The position numbers were made by a program, and so were the translations under genes. Positions 1-7,816 of a stretch of 64,000 nt of DNA are shown piece after piece (position 1 is the stretch's first letter; every line of letters starts with the position of its first letter). This DNA is from Candidatus Gastranaerophilales bacterium (GTDB lineage: Bacteria; Cyanobacteriota; Vampirovibrionia; Gastranaerophilales; Gastranaerophilaceae). The stretch lies in NCBI GenBank assembly GCA_900770525.1, contig CAAHDT010000027.1, positions 212,961 through 276,960 of the forward strand, in the 5' to 3' direction. The notes below the pieces were generated by a model. The model did no database searches. It saw nothing but the letters and a program-made list of their open reading frames with translations, and had not been told where the DNA came from.

Positions 1-108
1 CTTAGTCCATTCACCTTCTTGAGGAATTGGAGCAGGTTCACCCTTAACGCCGCGTTTTACACAGCACATTTCTTCAACTTCTTTTGTAATTTGTATACGA
101 TCCAACAT
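1..108 (-). CDS. Partial hypothetical protein (N-terminus only)
   Basis: The first 36 codons of a minus-strand gene run off the left edge. The protein starts MLDRIQITKEVEEMCCVKRG and continues with a Pro/Glu-rich stretch. The ATG (complement of 106-108) has a good Shine-Dalgarno, GGGAG, six bases upstream, and the frame stays open to the edge. Two adjacent cysteines (EMCCVKR) are the only notable residues. I do not recognise the family from this fragment. Confidence 0.6.
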   Translation of the reverse strand, partial: MLDRIQITKEVEEMCCVKRGVKGEPAPIPQEGEWTK

Positions 109-207
109 TTTCTAACTCCCTTCAAGTTATATACAATAAAATATTACGTTGCTAAAAATCCTAAGTCAAGAGAATGTAACGGAGAACGAAGGAGGTGAAA
201 AACGCTA

Positions 208-244
208 CAGAGCAGGGGAAACCTTAAATATTTCCCCTGCTCTG
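208..244 (-). terminator. Strong hairpin, probable terminator of the downstream-ending prepilin gene
   Basis: A 14-bp perfect stem (CAGAGCAGGGGAAA at 208-221 with its complement at 231-244) encloses a 9-nt loop. Read on the minus strand it is followed a few bases later by a T run (TAGCGTTTTT). It lies 60 bp beyond the stop of the minus-strand prepilin-like gene. The T run does not touch the stem, so this is a probable terminator only. Confidence 0.6.
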
Positions 245-305
245 TGTTGAGTTTTGTTAATTTTTACTAGAAATATCTCTACGTCTCTATTTTCTCAACT
301 CTACG

Positions 306-1106
306 TCACTTACACCTTTTCTTACCTGAAAAGCTCAAGTCATTACATTTCATATATTCCATATTCTCCATTTGTAACGCCCATGCGGTGCAAGTTCTAC
401 CGTTTTGATCTGAAGCTATCGTCTTATTATTCACATCACATAGCCTTGCAAAATCACTCTGCAATGAACCTGTTGGAACAAAACCTTTTTTAGCATATAT
501 ATCAAAATGAAATCTTGTTACTCCGGTAATCATCTTGCGCTCATTTGGTAAAATTACCCAAAAATCCCCCATTCTTCCTGCGGAATTCGGTGCAGCAATC
601 CACCCCATAGAAAGAACAAAACCATCCGGAGTAACTATCGTCATCGGAGTTTGCAAGGTTGTAGAACTGCCGTCCGTCTTAATACTCATAGCCTCTCCAA
701 AATTTCTCCCATCAAGAGAATATTCACCTTCATAATTCAATGTCATATCATTTGTAACTTTAAAATAAGGTAAGATATATGACATAAACTTTTCACATCC
801 GCTATGATCTAAAATCGTTGCCCCATTCTCATTTTTAGTACCGGTATCAGTTTTAGCTAAATCCCAATTGGTCGCATCACCATTTTCAGCAATAGCCATA
901 TTCCAAGCATTTTGCATTTGAGAATATATTTTCTTTAGGTTTGTTACACGTGCTTTTTCTTTATTCGAGGCAATAAGCGCTGGCAAAGTCAATGCAGCAA
1001 CTATACCAATTATACCAAGGGTGATTAATACTTCTGCTAAGGTAAAAGCCTTTTTTCTCGTTACAAAACTTAACATTTTCATACTATTTAAACATTTCTT
1101 AAACAT
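306..1106 (-). CDS. Prepilin-like protein with N-terminal cleavage/methylation motif
   Basis: A secreted or pilus-like pseudopilin. After a short basic leader, KKA-FTLAEVLITLGIIGI is the type IV prepilin site: cut before Phe, with Glu at mature position 5, then a single hydrophobic helix. The C-terminal region is polar, Gly/Asp-rich, with four or five cysteines, unlike major pilins. Start: the frame opens at a TTG (1127), but the ATG at 1106 is preceded by GGGG and gives a more usual leader of 20 residues. ATGs at 1082 and 1076 are also possible. It is one of five members of the family in this window and would be a substrate of the PilD-type peptidase at 7817-8845. The function of the C-terminal domain is unknown. 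Confidence 0.8.
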   Translation of the reverse strand: MFKKCLNSMKMLSFVTRKKAFTLAEVLITLGIIGIVAALTLPALIASNKEKARVTNLKKIYSQMQNAWNMAIAENGDATNWDLAKTDTGTKNENGATILDHSGCEKFMSYILPYFKVTNDMTLNYEGEYSLDGRNFGEAMSIKTDGSSTTLQTPMTIVTPDGFVLSMGWIAAPNSAGRMGDFWVILPNERKMITGVTRFHFDIYAKKGFVPTGSLQSDFARLCDVNNKTIASDQNGRTCTAWALQMENMEYMKCNDLSFSGKKRCK

Positions 1107-1260
1107 TTTGCCCCAACTTTCTTTCAAAATTCGTTCTTGGTTTCCAACTTATTTATCATTATTACATATTGCACTATATTTTCAAGTGTATTTTACACTA
1201 TTTTATACACTTAAATATAAATTGTTTAAACATTTGGAGTAAATATTGTATTATAAGCAT

Positions 1261-1437
1261 ATGTTTAAAGTTGAAAAAGAAGAAATGACAAACAAAACCT
1301 TCCGTTTGCCAACAACACTCGTAGACAAGCTTTATTTTGTTGCTCAAAGTAAAGGAGTTTCTTTAAATAATCTAGTTCGCCAATGCTGCGAATACGCCCT
1401 GAACAATTTGGACGAAAATGAAAGAAAAAACTTTTAG
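1261..1437 (+). CDS. Small ribbon-helix-helix (Arc/CopG-like) protein
   Basis: A 58-residue protein. The segment NKTFRLPTTLVDKLYFVAQS followed by KGVSLNNLVRQCCEYAL has the pattern of a ribbon-helix-helix DNA-binding fold: a short beta strand with alternating polar residues, then two helices separated by a G-S-L-N turn. The start is uncertain. ATG 1261 sits six bases after a TATTAT box, matching the leaderless arrangement seen elsewhere in the window. A TTG at 1246 with GGAG six bases upstream would add five residues. No toxin or partner gene is adjacent, so it may be a stand-alone regulator or an antitoxin-like orphan. The target is unknown. Confidence 0.65.
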   Translation: MFKVEKEEMTNKTFRLPTTLVDKLYFVAQSKGVSLNNLVRQCCEYALNNLDENERKNF

Positions 1438-1563
1438 GTTTTAGTATTTGACGTACAAGTATGCACCACATTTTTATTTACAAGGCGACACATACCTTCT
1501 AAAAAAGGACTCTTCCAAAATATTATTCCAGTACAAAAAAATTGCACCCTGAGTTCTGATATT

Positions 1564-2229
1564 TTATATCTTCTGTTTATGTTTAGCATTGGTTCTAACT
1601 GTATCGGATGTTACTTCATCTTTATACAATCTGCCTTCCGGTGTCAAATGGTATAATACCTTGCCGGGTTTGTCGCAACCATCTTCATTATGGAAACAAT
1701 TTTGACTCGGTTTATCACTTGTTTTGAAAACAATTTCCAAAGCATTATCCGAACTAAAATCACTTACCGGAACTTTCCACTCTATCCCATCAGAGGATTT
1801 AAAAGTATATCCATCTTCATCTTTATCAGCGGCAGTCGTTGTACACGTTACGCTTGTATTTGGGTACAGTTGAAATTTGCTTGCAAAAAGCATACAAAAC
1901 TTCGTATCGCCAGAATACTCAACTCCGTTTTCAGTAATTTTATCAGTATTTCTTAGACCGTATACTTTAGAAACGATTTGAGTTTCGTAATCGCCAGTCC
2001 CTTCTTTAGTGACAACTTTTTTAACAGGGTAGTAAGTTTCATTATTAACAATATCGGACACAGTATGCTCTATTGTGTATGTACCTCGTTTTATCAAAGT
2101 ATCTGACTTGTCCGGAATAACTGCTATCAGAACCGGAGTGGTTATCGCGGCAACAATCCCGACAATAGCCAAAGTAATCAATACTTCACCAAGTGACATT
2201 GCCTGTTTATGATATTCAGGTTTTAGCAT
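1564..2229 (-). CDS. Prepilin-like protein, divergent cleavage motif
   Basis: The 221-residue protein begins MLKPEYHKQA-MSLGEVLITLAIVGIVAA. This keeps the prepilin architecture (short basic leader, Glu at mature position 5, hydrophobic helix) but has Ala-Met at the cut instead of the usual Gly/Ala-Phe. The rest is a polar, Thr/Asp-rich exported domain with cysteine pairs near the end (NCFHNEDGCDKPG). RBS GAGG lies eight bases before the ATG. The gene stands alone between the RHH gene and the glycosyltransferase and faces away from both. The exported domain is unrecognised; the export route is inferred from the N-terminus. Confidence 0.78.
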   Translation of the reverse strand: MLKPEYHKQAMSLGEVLITLAIVGIVAAITTPVLIAVIPDKSDTLIKRGTYTIEHTVSDIVNNETYYPVKKVVTKEGTGDYETQIVSKVYGLRNTDKITENGVEYSGDTKFCMLFASKFQLYPNTSVTCTTTAADKDEDGYTFKSSDGIEWKVPVSDFSSDNALEIVFKTSDKPSQNCFHNEDGCDKPGKVLYHLTPEGRLYKDEVTSDTVRTNAKHKQKI

Positions 2230-2367
2230 ACTTTATACCTCATTCAAAATAAAACTTTTATATAAAAAATGTTATACAAACATTATACCCTCTTTTTCAG
2301 ATTTATACAACATGCTAATATTCATTTCATTTTTATTTAATTACAATTTGTAATAATTATTTTTATC

Positions 2368-2398
2368 TTGTCATTAACAAACCAAGCTATGCTATAAT
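2368..2398 (+). promoter_or_regulatory. Promoter of the glycosyltransferase gene (leaderless)
   Basis: TTGTCA at 2368-2373 and an extended -10 (TGC-TATAAT, 2390-2398). The ATG at 2405 lies six bases after the -10 box, so transcription should start at the start codon. No Shine-Dalgarno is present. Confidence 0.6.
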
Positions 2399-2404
2399 TA
2401 ACCT

Positions 2405-3223
2405 ATGGCAAAAGTTTCAGTAATAATCACAAGCTATAACTACGAAAAATACATTCGAGAAACGATTAATTCCGTACTCAATCAAACAATAGACGATTGT
2501 GAACTTATAATAATCGATGACAACTCAACGGACAATTCTATAGATATAATAATGGAATTTGCCAACAAAGATACCAGAATTCAAGTCATAAGAAATTGCG
2601 AAAACTTAGGACTTAAAGAATCTATAAAAACAGCATTACTTGCAGCAACCGGAAAATGGATAGCATTCTTAGAAAGTGATGACTTGTGGGAAAAAGATTA
2701 TTTAGAAAAGAAACTTGCCCTTGCAAATCAATACCCGAATGTAGGTTTTATATACAACAACGTAAAATTTTTCGACTCACAAGCACAAACAGCCGAAAAA
2801 AAGTATTCGTCCTTAATAAATAAAAATAACAACCAGAACTTTCCTAAAAATATGTTCTACAACTTTGGATACGAAAATCCGGTACTTACAATGTCATCTG
2901 TAATGATAAAAAAACAATTTTTAGAAAACATTGATTTTAGCACCCCGATAGACAAACTTCTTGATTGGTATCTATACATTCAAATCGCGCAAAAAACAGA
3001 TTTTTATTACTTAAAGGACAAACTTACCCTTTGGCGCCAACACGAAAAAAGCTACATCAGCCAAAACAACAAAATCAAATATAAATTTGCAAACATAAGT
3101 GCCTACGACAAACTATACAAGCAATCACCTTGGAATTTAGGCTTGCTTTTGTTCATAATACTTTCAACAATACGTATGTGTTTCAAAAGGTTAATCTGCT
3201 ACATTTCAAAAAAAATAATGTAA
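2405..3223 (+). CDS. Glycosyltransferase family 2
   Basis: A GT-A-fold inverting glycosyltransferase that would move a sugar from a nucleotide donor to a cell-surface glycan or lipid acceptor. It starts with VSVIITSYNYEKYIRETINS. The nucleotide-binding region is IIIDDNSTDNS (about residues 37-47), and the metal-binding DxD equivalent is LESDDLWEKDYL (about 95). The C-terminal 30 residues are hydrophobic and basic and probably hold the enzyme at the membrane. Length 272 is normal for a short family 2 member. The gene is monocistronic, with a leaderless promoter. Acceptor and donor cannot be told from sequence. Confidence 0.85.
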   Translation: MAKVSVIITSYNYEKYIRETINSVLNQTIDDCELIIIDDNSTDNSIDIIMEFANKDTRIQVIRNCENLGLKESIKTALLAATGKWIAFLESDDLWEKDYLEKKLALANQYPNVGFIYNNVKFFDSQAQTAEKKYSSLINKNNNQNFPKNMFYNFGYENPVLTMSSVMIKKQFLENIDFSTPIDKLLDWYLYIQIAQKTDFYYLKDKLTLWRQHEKSYISQNNKIKYKFANISAYDKLYKQSPWNLGLLLFIILSTIRMCFKRLICYISKKIM

Positions 3224-3735
3224 ATGCCTTTTTACACATTAAAACTCTCCTTTTTATTTAACGCTATAGTTAAATGGTGGGAACCGCTACGCTTTTCGCC
3301 ACCCTACAGTTCTATATAACAACAATTGTAGACAAAATGTCTACCTAATGTGAATTCTTTGCTATTCTTATTAAAAGGAAGATTCGGAAACGTAGTTTCT
3401 GACAACTCGTTCATTTTAATCGCGAGTTTTCCTTTTCTTTGCTTCTGTTTCTTTTCCTTTTTCATCGCAAAAAAAGAAAAAAAAAGAAGTAACCAAGGTA
3501 GCTCTTTGTGGTGCAAAAATTTGCCCCCTACAGTTCTTTTCGTCCCCCCTACTTCACCAAAGAAGAGAAATGAATACCGCTTTATTAAGTTTTGTAACGA
3601 AATACATAAGATATAGCAATTATATACTCTAAAAATACTTTATAAATATGTAAGTAATAAGTCAATAATAAACACGAGATATACAAAACATAAATTATTT
3701 ACACTACCTACTACACACTAACCTTCTACACACGA
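3224..3735. other. Gene-poor low-complexity stretch
   Basis: About 510 bases without a credible gene. It holds a dispersed hairpin repeat (3275-3304), pyrimidine- and purine-rich runs (about 3428-3490), and a GGTGCAAAAATTTG motif. ORFs on both strands here are built from the homopolymeric runs and encode Lys/Phe-rich nonsense, so I do not call them. The 3' part (3600-3735) is very AT-rich and could carry the 5' end of a small transcript ending at the terminator at 3755-3783. Confidence 0.6.
3275..3304 (+). repeat. Dispersed hairpin repeat, copy 1
   Basis: GGTGGGAACCGC continuing to CTTTTCGCCACCC forms an outer GGTGG/CCACC stem. An inverted, slightly diverged copy lies at 63745-63776 at the far end of the window. 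Two copies 60 kb apart in non-coding DNA suggest a REP- or MITE-like element. Confidence 0.55.
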
Positions 3736-3754
3736 GGAATTGTAAAAGATTCCG

Positions 3755-3783
3755 AACTCTATCACCTGATAGAGTTTTTTTTT
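3755..3783 (+). terminator. Rho-independent terminator with no annotated gene in front
   Basis: A 9-bp stem, AACTCTATC/GATAGAGTT, with a 4-nt loop and a run of nine T. A smaller hairpin (GGAAT at 3736, ATTCC at 3749) lies directly upstream. The nearest upstream plus-strand gene ends more than 500 bases away, so this could end a small RNA. Confidence 0.75.
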
Positions 3784-3819
3784 GCCATAAATTTGTATTT
3801 ATCTCAAAATCTCTATTCA

Positions 3820-3828
3820 TGGTATCAT
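3820..3828 (+). promoter_or_regulatory. Extended -10 box before the small gene upstream of rex
   Basis: TGG-TATCAT, ending six bases before the ATG at 3835, with no Shine-Dalgarno between. It fits a leaderless transcript for the small ORF-rex pair. Confidence 0.5.
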
Positions 3829-3834
3829 TACACT

Positions 3835-3990
3835 ATGGTTAAAAGTTTTATTGACAACATCTTAAAAAATAAAAAGAAAAAATTTACTATCAATACCGAA
3901 AACATGGGCGTAAACATTGACAAAAATGAGTTTTACGAAATCAAACTTTCAAATTCAAACCACCCAGAAAATTCGAGAGGAAAGAATTAA
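3835..3990 (+). CDS. Small basic hypothetical protein upstream of rex
   Basis: A 51-residue protein starting MVKSFIDNILKNKKKKFTIN. It is Lys/Asn-rich and has no recognisable domain. The in-frame ATG at 3835 lies six bases after an extended -10 box and is preferred over the longer open frame from 3793, which would start upstream of the promoter. Its stop is five bases before the rex ATG, so the two are probably cotranscribed, and the rex ribosome-binding site (GAGAGGA) lies inside its last codons. Translational coupling to rex is possible. The function is unknown. Confidence 0.5.
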   Translation: MVKSFIDNILKNKKKKFTINTENMGVNIDKNEFYEIKLSNSNHPENSRGKN

Positions 3991-3995
3991 GACTT

Positions 3996-4610
3996 ATGCA
4001 TAAAAAGATTTCTGAAAAAGTCATCAACAGATTAACACTATACCATTGCATTTTAACAGACTATATCGACAAAAATATTGAATATATTTCAAGCAAACAA
4101 CTTGCAACTTTACTAAAAATTGACGATTCACAAGTTAGAAAAGACATCAGCGTTTTAAACAATTCCGGAAAAAGCAATGTCGGCTATATCGTTAAAGAAA
4201 TGAAAAACTCTATCGAAAAAACTCTAGGGTTTGCTAAAAACAAAAAAGCTTTTATTATCGGCGCCGGAAACTTAGGGATGGCACTTGCTAAATATGACAA
4301 CTTCCAAAACTACGGACTTAACATACTTGCTCTTTTTGATAATGACAAATCTAAAATCGGTAAAACGGTTAACAATAAAATGATTTTAGACATTTCAAAA
4401 TTACCAAATCTTGCAAGAAAATCTGATGTTGATATTGCAATTTTAACAATTCCAAGAGCATATGCTCAACTGATGGCTGATTATCTTGTTAAGGCAAATA
4501 TTAAATACATTTGGAATTTTACCCCATCTGTGCTTGATGTTCCGGAAAACGTTCAAGTGTGGAATGAAAATATTATGGGAAATTTCTTGCAATTTACGTA
4601 TAATATTTAG
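3996..4610 (+). CDS. rex: Redox-sensing transcriptional repressor Rex
   Basis: Rex senses the NADH/NAD+ ratio and represses fermentation and respiration genes when NAD+ is high. The 204-residue protein has a winged-helix N-terminus (about residues 10-60; segment ATLLKIDDSQVRKDISVLN matches the Rex recognition helix, with the family's typical VRKD). A Rossmann NAD(H)-binding domain follows, with IIGAGNLGMAL near residue 88 and LALFDND marking the end of the second strand. Length is typical. It follows a 51-residue ORF by five bases. In this genome it plausibly controls genes such as the D-lactate-type dehydrogenase at 31633-32655, but no Rex operator was verified. Confidence 0.93.
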   Translation: MHKKISEKVINRLTLYHCILTDYIDKNIEYISSKQLATLLKIDDSQVRKDISVLNNSGKSNVGYIVKEMKNSIEKTLGFAKNKKAFIIGAGNLGMALAKYDNFQNYGLNILALFDNDKSKIGKTVNNKMILDISKLPNLARKSDVDIAILTIPRAYAQLMADYLVKANIKYIWNFTPSVLDVPENVQVWNENIMGNFLQFTYNI

Positions 4611-4619
4611 ATTTTAAAA

Positions 4620-5378
4620 CTATTTCACCTTTAGCGGATAATCTTTCGGAATTTTCCAGTTGTTTTGCATTATATAAACAGTACAGTAGTTTCTATTTCG
4701 GCTTTCTTTTGAACAAGGATATCTACCTGTTTCAGTAAGCTCTTCTTTGCCTAGTGTTTCTAACCCCCACATATATGGCTCAAATCCCTTTTTAAAATGG
4801 TATTTATCAGCAGTTGCTGTTGAAGATGGGGCGAATCTAAAACCAAAATATGTAATTCCAGAATCGGGTCTTTCTGCAGAAAAACTTCCGTCCTCTTTTT
4901 TTAAAACGTAAGTACTTTCATTCCAATTCTTGGCATTTGGATAAAAAGAAAAATCCATTGCGTAAGTAGGTGCAGTTGAACTAAATGCACCTCGTTTCCC
5001 CGCAAGAGCGGAGCCGTCCTGAAAATACAAAATAAAATTTTCAACAGCAGTACCACCAATCCCACCTGCCCCCATAAAACGCTCCATTCTATAACCTTTA
5101 GCTAAATAAGGCAAAATATACTTATCCATAAATTCGCCGGATGTTTCAAATGTCCAATATTCTTTAGGTCCATTAACATTTTCAGACATCAATATTGCCT
5201 GATTCATAACCGAATAAACTTTTTTGAGTTTTGCCTCGACTTCAGCATTTTTGTTAGTTTGAATTAATGCAGGAAGAGTCAATGCTGCAACTACCCCGAT
5301 AATTCCAAGAGTTATCAAAACCTCAGCAAGCGTAAATCCTAATTTAGAATATTTATATTGTTCGCAAATTTTTAACAT
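4620..5378 (-). CDS. Prepilin-like protein
   Basis: A 252-residue pseudopilin-like protein. The leader MLKICEQYKYSKLG is followed by FTLAEVLITLGIIGVVAALT (cut after Gly, Glu5 present). The rest is a large aromatic- and Gly-rich exported domain ending in NWKIPKDYPLKVK. The frame is open to 5459, but ATG 5378 has GAGAGG six bases upstream and gives a normal leader, so I use it. Its C-terminal segment (HFKKGFEPY ... C ... NWKIPKDYP) closely matches that of the member at 17537-18265, so the two share more than the N-terminal helix. The gene is divergent from the XRE regulator, sharing the operator-bearing intergenic region. Confidence 0.85.
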   Translation of the reverse strand: MLKICEQYKYSKLGFTLAEVLITLGIIGVVAALTLPALIQTNKNAEVEAKLKKVYSVMNQAILMSENVNGPKEYWTFETSGEFMDKYILPYLAKGYRMERFMGAGGIGGTAVENFILYFQDGSALAGKRGAFSSTAPTYAMDFSFYPNAKNWNESTYVLKKEDGSFSAERPDSGITYFGFRFAPSSTATADKYHFKKGFEPYMWGLETLGKEELTETGRYPCSKESRNRNYCTVYIMQNNWKIPKDYPLKVK

Positions 5379-5418
5379 AACAATCCTCTCATTAATCCAA
5401 CCTTTCATGTATTTATGA

Positions 5419-5468
5419 CACCTATAGGTGGTAGTAACAACATCAGTAATGTACCACAATAGGTGGTA
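5419..5468. promoter_or_regulatory. Paired palindromic operators between prepilin gene and XRE gene
   Basis: Two related sites: CACCTATAGGTG (5419-5430, perfect 12-bp palindrome) and ACCACAATAGGTGGT (5453-5467), sharing the half-site TAGGTGG, about 35 bp apart (centre to centre). The second abuts the start codon of the XRE regulator. They look like binding sites for that regulator, able to control both divergent genes. Confidence 0.6.
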
Positions 5469-5713
5469 TGAGTCAACAAGCTAACACTAAAAATCCGATT
5501 TTAATTAAACTCGGCAACAACATAAGAGCAATCAGGTCAGAAAAAGGAATTTCGCAAGAAGAACTTGCGTTCAAAATAAATTCTGCAAGAAACTTCATCG
5601 GTTGCATTGAGCGCGCAGAAAAAGCACCAACGGTAATAACACTTGCAAGAATTGCAAATGCTCTCAACATAACATTATCAAGACTCGTTGAAAATGTTGA
5701 CTCTACTAACTAG
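5468..5713 (+). CDS. Small XRE-family (HTH_3) transcriptional regulator
   Basis: An 81-residue, single-domain Cro/CI-type helix-turn-helix protein. Segment LGNNIRAIRSEKGISQEELA leads into the recognition helix (NSARNFIGCIERAEKAP) and TLARIANALNITLSRLVE closes the fold. There is no ligand-binding domain, so it is most likely a simple autorepressor. The palindromes at its own start and in the shared region with the divergent prepilin gene are the obvious targets. AGGTGG lies only one base before the ATG, too close for a normal Shine-Dalgarno, so translation may start on a leaderless mRNA. The gene is convergent with ruvA. Confidence 0.85.
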   Translation: MSQQANTKNPILIKLGNNIRAIRSEKGISQEELAFKINSARNFIGCIERAEKAPTVITLARIANALNITLSRLVENVDSTN

Positions 5714-5714
5714 C

Positions 5715-6326
5715 TTACATAGACAAAATTTGCAAAGTATTTTTTAAGATATCTTCGGCCGAAGAATTGTCTTTTAGAAGCGCAATAGCCTTTGACATTG
5801 CAGATTTTATCTCATCTCGTTCATAGCCTAAAGATATTAAGACTGTCTGCGCATCTTCAACAGCTTGAGAATCCTGTTCCTTCGGAGTAGATATCACAAT
5901 AGGTTCAGAGTCTTTGTAATTCATCAATTTATCTTTTAACTCTAATATAATTTTCTGAGCCAACTTAGGACCAACACCTTTTGCCCTTGTTATCTCTTTA
6001 TAATTCCCCTCAATAACAAATCCGATAAGTTCTGATGATTGAAACTCATCAAGAAGAGTCAATGCCATCTTACTCCCGACACCTGAAACAGATGTCAAAA
6101 TATTGAAAATATCTCTATCTTCTTTTTTCAAAAAACCGCAAAGAGCCATTTTATCTTCTCTGTGAATTAGTACGGTATAAATCTTTATATTATCTTCTGA
6201 TATTTCGTTAAAATCACGAGAAGTAATCTCTAACAAATATCCGATACCTCCGGCTTCTACTGTTACGAAGCAACCTTTTGAAGTATTTGATTTTCCGGCA
6301 TTTAACCCTTTTATATAATCGTACAT
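5715..6326 (-). CDS. ruvA: Holliday junction DNA helicase subunit RuvA
   Basis: RuvA binds four-way junctions as a tetramer and loads the RuvB motor for branch migration. The 203-residue protein has the N-terminal OB domain (starts MYDYIKGLN, ends about CGFLKKEDRDIF). Two helix-hairpin-helix motifs follow, LTSVSGVGSKMAL (about 78-90) and ITRAKGVGPKLAQKIILEL (about 112-130), and a C-terminal RuvB-contact domain (AQTVLISLGY). It begins two bases after the dnaA stop, so the genes are cotranscribed. ruvB and ruvC are not in the window. Confidence 0.95.
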   Translation of the reverse strand: MYDYIKGLNAGKSNTSKGCFVTVEAGGIGYLLEITSRDFNEISEDNIKIYTVLIHREDKMALCGFLKKEDRDIFNILTSVSGVGSKMALTLLDEFQSSELIGFVIEGNYKEITRAKGVGPKLAQKIILELKDKLMNYKDSEPIVISTPKEQDSQAVEDAQTVLISLGYERDEIKSAMSKAIALLKDNSSAEDILKNTLQILSM

Positions 6327-6328
6327 TT

Positions 6329-7726
6329 TTACCCTTTTAATTCTTTTTTAATTTCATTTATTGAGCGCTCAAGCTCTTTGTTATTTTTAATTTCTTCTTT
6401 AATCTTGTCATAAGAATAAAGCATAGTCGGATGTCTTTTGTTGAAATATTTTGCAATCAATTCGAAACTTTTTTCGGTAATTTCTCGGGACAAATAAACT
6501 GCAATATGTCGAGAATTAGAGATTTTTTGACTTCGTGAAGAGCTCTTAAAATCATCCACGGTCACACCGTAATAATCAGCGACAGCCTTTGCAATTTCAT
6601 CAAAAGTTATCTCTTTCTTTCTGTCTTCACATTTAAGAACTTTTTTAACCAAATCTAACGTCAAATCAGACTTAGAGAAAGTCGCAAATGCACTAACTTT
6701 GTTATAAGCACCCTCAAGTTCTCGAACATTATTCACAAAATTGTTGGCAATGTATTCAAAAACTTTAAAATCAGCATTTATTCCATCTTGTTCTGCTAAA
6801 TTTTGCAAAATTGCAACCCTTGTTTCAAAGTCCGGAGGAGTAATTTCAGTCATAATCCCCATTTCAAAACGACTCTGTAATCTCGCGGGCAAAGTCGGAA
6901 TTTCTGAAGGTAATCTGTCAGAAGTTAAGACAATTTGCTTGTTTTTATTGAGTAAACTATCGAACGTATGGAAAATTTCATCCATAGTCCTCTTCTTTGA
7001 CTCAATAAACTGAATATCATCAATCAGCAAAACGTCTACATTTCTATATTTTTGGCGAAAAGATTCCATCTTCCCGTTTCTGTCAGAACCTTTTTGAATA
7101 GATTTAATCAGCTCATTTACATATTCTTCTGTTTTTATATACTTAACACGCAATTTTGGCTTATTAAAAATGATGTAATGCCCGATTGCTTGCATAATAT
7201 GAGTTTTTCCAAGCCCCGGAGCACCATATATAAACAATGGATTATATTTTTTTGCCGGATTATGGGCGACATTTTGAGCTAATGCGTACGTAAATTCGCT
7301 ATTATCCCCGACTACGAAATTTTCAAATTTATACTTCAAATTCAAGTTTGCAAAAGATTGCATATGCGCCAAATTTTCCATAGCCGAATTTTCTTTTTCT
7401 TCTTCGGGAGGGGTTAGACTTTTAGGTTTAAGCGTTTCTTTTTTCTTTGCTTTTTCATATCTTTTGGCAAATTCATCGTCATACATTACCGTGAAATCAT
7501 AATCTTTTCCGGTAGTCTTTTTAAAAACATCAATAAACTTGTGATAATAATTCTGCCTAATAATTTGCGGCGCCATTGCGTGCACGGTTATCAGGGTAAA
7601 TTTATCTTCTTCACAACCGGAAACATCCATTTCATTAACCCAAGGGTAATATGCGTGATCCGGCAATTCTTTTCTTAGTTCGGCTTTAACTTCTGCCCAA
7701 ATTTTCTTTGCTTCCAAAATATCCAT
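6329..7726 (-). CDS. dnaA: Chromosomal replication initiator protein DnaA
   Basis: DnaA binds DnaA boxes and opens the origin in its ATP form. The 465 residues show domain I (1-85), a charged linker (about 90-120), and the AAA+ domain with Walker A GAPGLGKTH (168-176) and Walker B VLLIDDIQF. The C-terminal DNA-binding domain has SSRSQKISNSRHIAVYLSRE and NKRHPTMLYSYDKI (the family's DHTTV region reads KRHPTML). The neighbour is ruvA, not dnaN, and I saw no obvious DnaA-box cluster around it, so the origin need not be here. A TTTACT-17-TAAAAT promoter ends six bases before the ATG, suggesting a leaderless mRNA. Confidence 0.95.
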   Translation of the reverse strand: MDILEAKKIWAEVKAELRKELPDHAYYPWVNEMDVSGCEEDKFTLITVHAMAPQIIRQNYYHKFIDVFKKTTGKDYDFTVMYDDEFAKRYEKAKKKETLKPKSLTPPEEEKENSAMENLAHMQSFANLNLKYKFENFVVGDNSEFTYALAQNVAHNPAKKYNPLFIYGAPGLGKTHIMQAIGHYIIFNKPKLRVKYIKTEEYVNELIKSIQKGSDRNGKMESFRQKYRNVDVLLIDDIQFIESKKRTMDEIFHTFDSLLNKNKQIVLTSDRLPSEIPTLPARLQSRFEMGIMTEITPPDFETRVAILQNLAEQDGINADFKVFEYIANNFVNNVRELEGAYNKVSAFATFSKSDLTLDLVKKVLKCEDRKKEITFDEIAKAVADYYGVTVDDFKSSSRSQKISNSRHIAVYLSREITEKSFELIAKYFNKRHPTMLYSYDKIKEEIKNNKELERSINEIKKELKG

Positions 7727-7732
7727 ATCGGT

Positions 7733-7761
7733 ATTTTATTATAAACAAAGCAATTAGTAAA
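7733..7761 (-). promoter_or_regulatory. Probable dnaA promoter
   Basis: On the minus strand TTTACT (7756-7761), 17-bp spacer, TAAAAT (7733-7738), six bases before the ATG. An alternative -10, TATAAT, overlaps a few bases upstream. Confidence 0.45.
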
Positions 7762-7816
7762 ATTTTATTTTAAAAATCCGGCACAAAAAACTTGCTCTCA
7801 ATATAATAAAATATTT

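Noticed and set aside
3304..3616. ORFs on both strands (70 and 88 codons)
   Set aside because: Built from poly-pyrimidine/purine runs, overlap each other antisense, no RBS, Lys/Phe nonsense composition.
6741..7282. Plus-strand ORFs inside dnaA
   Set aside because: Antisense shadows of a well-supported gene, without RBS or recognisable motifs.
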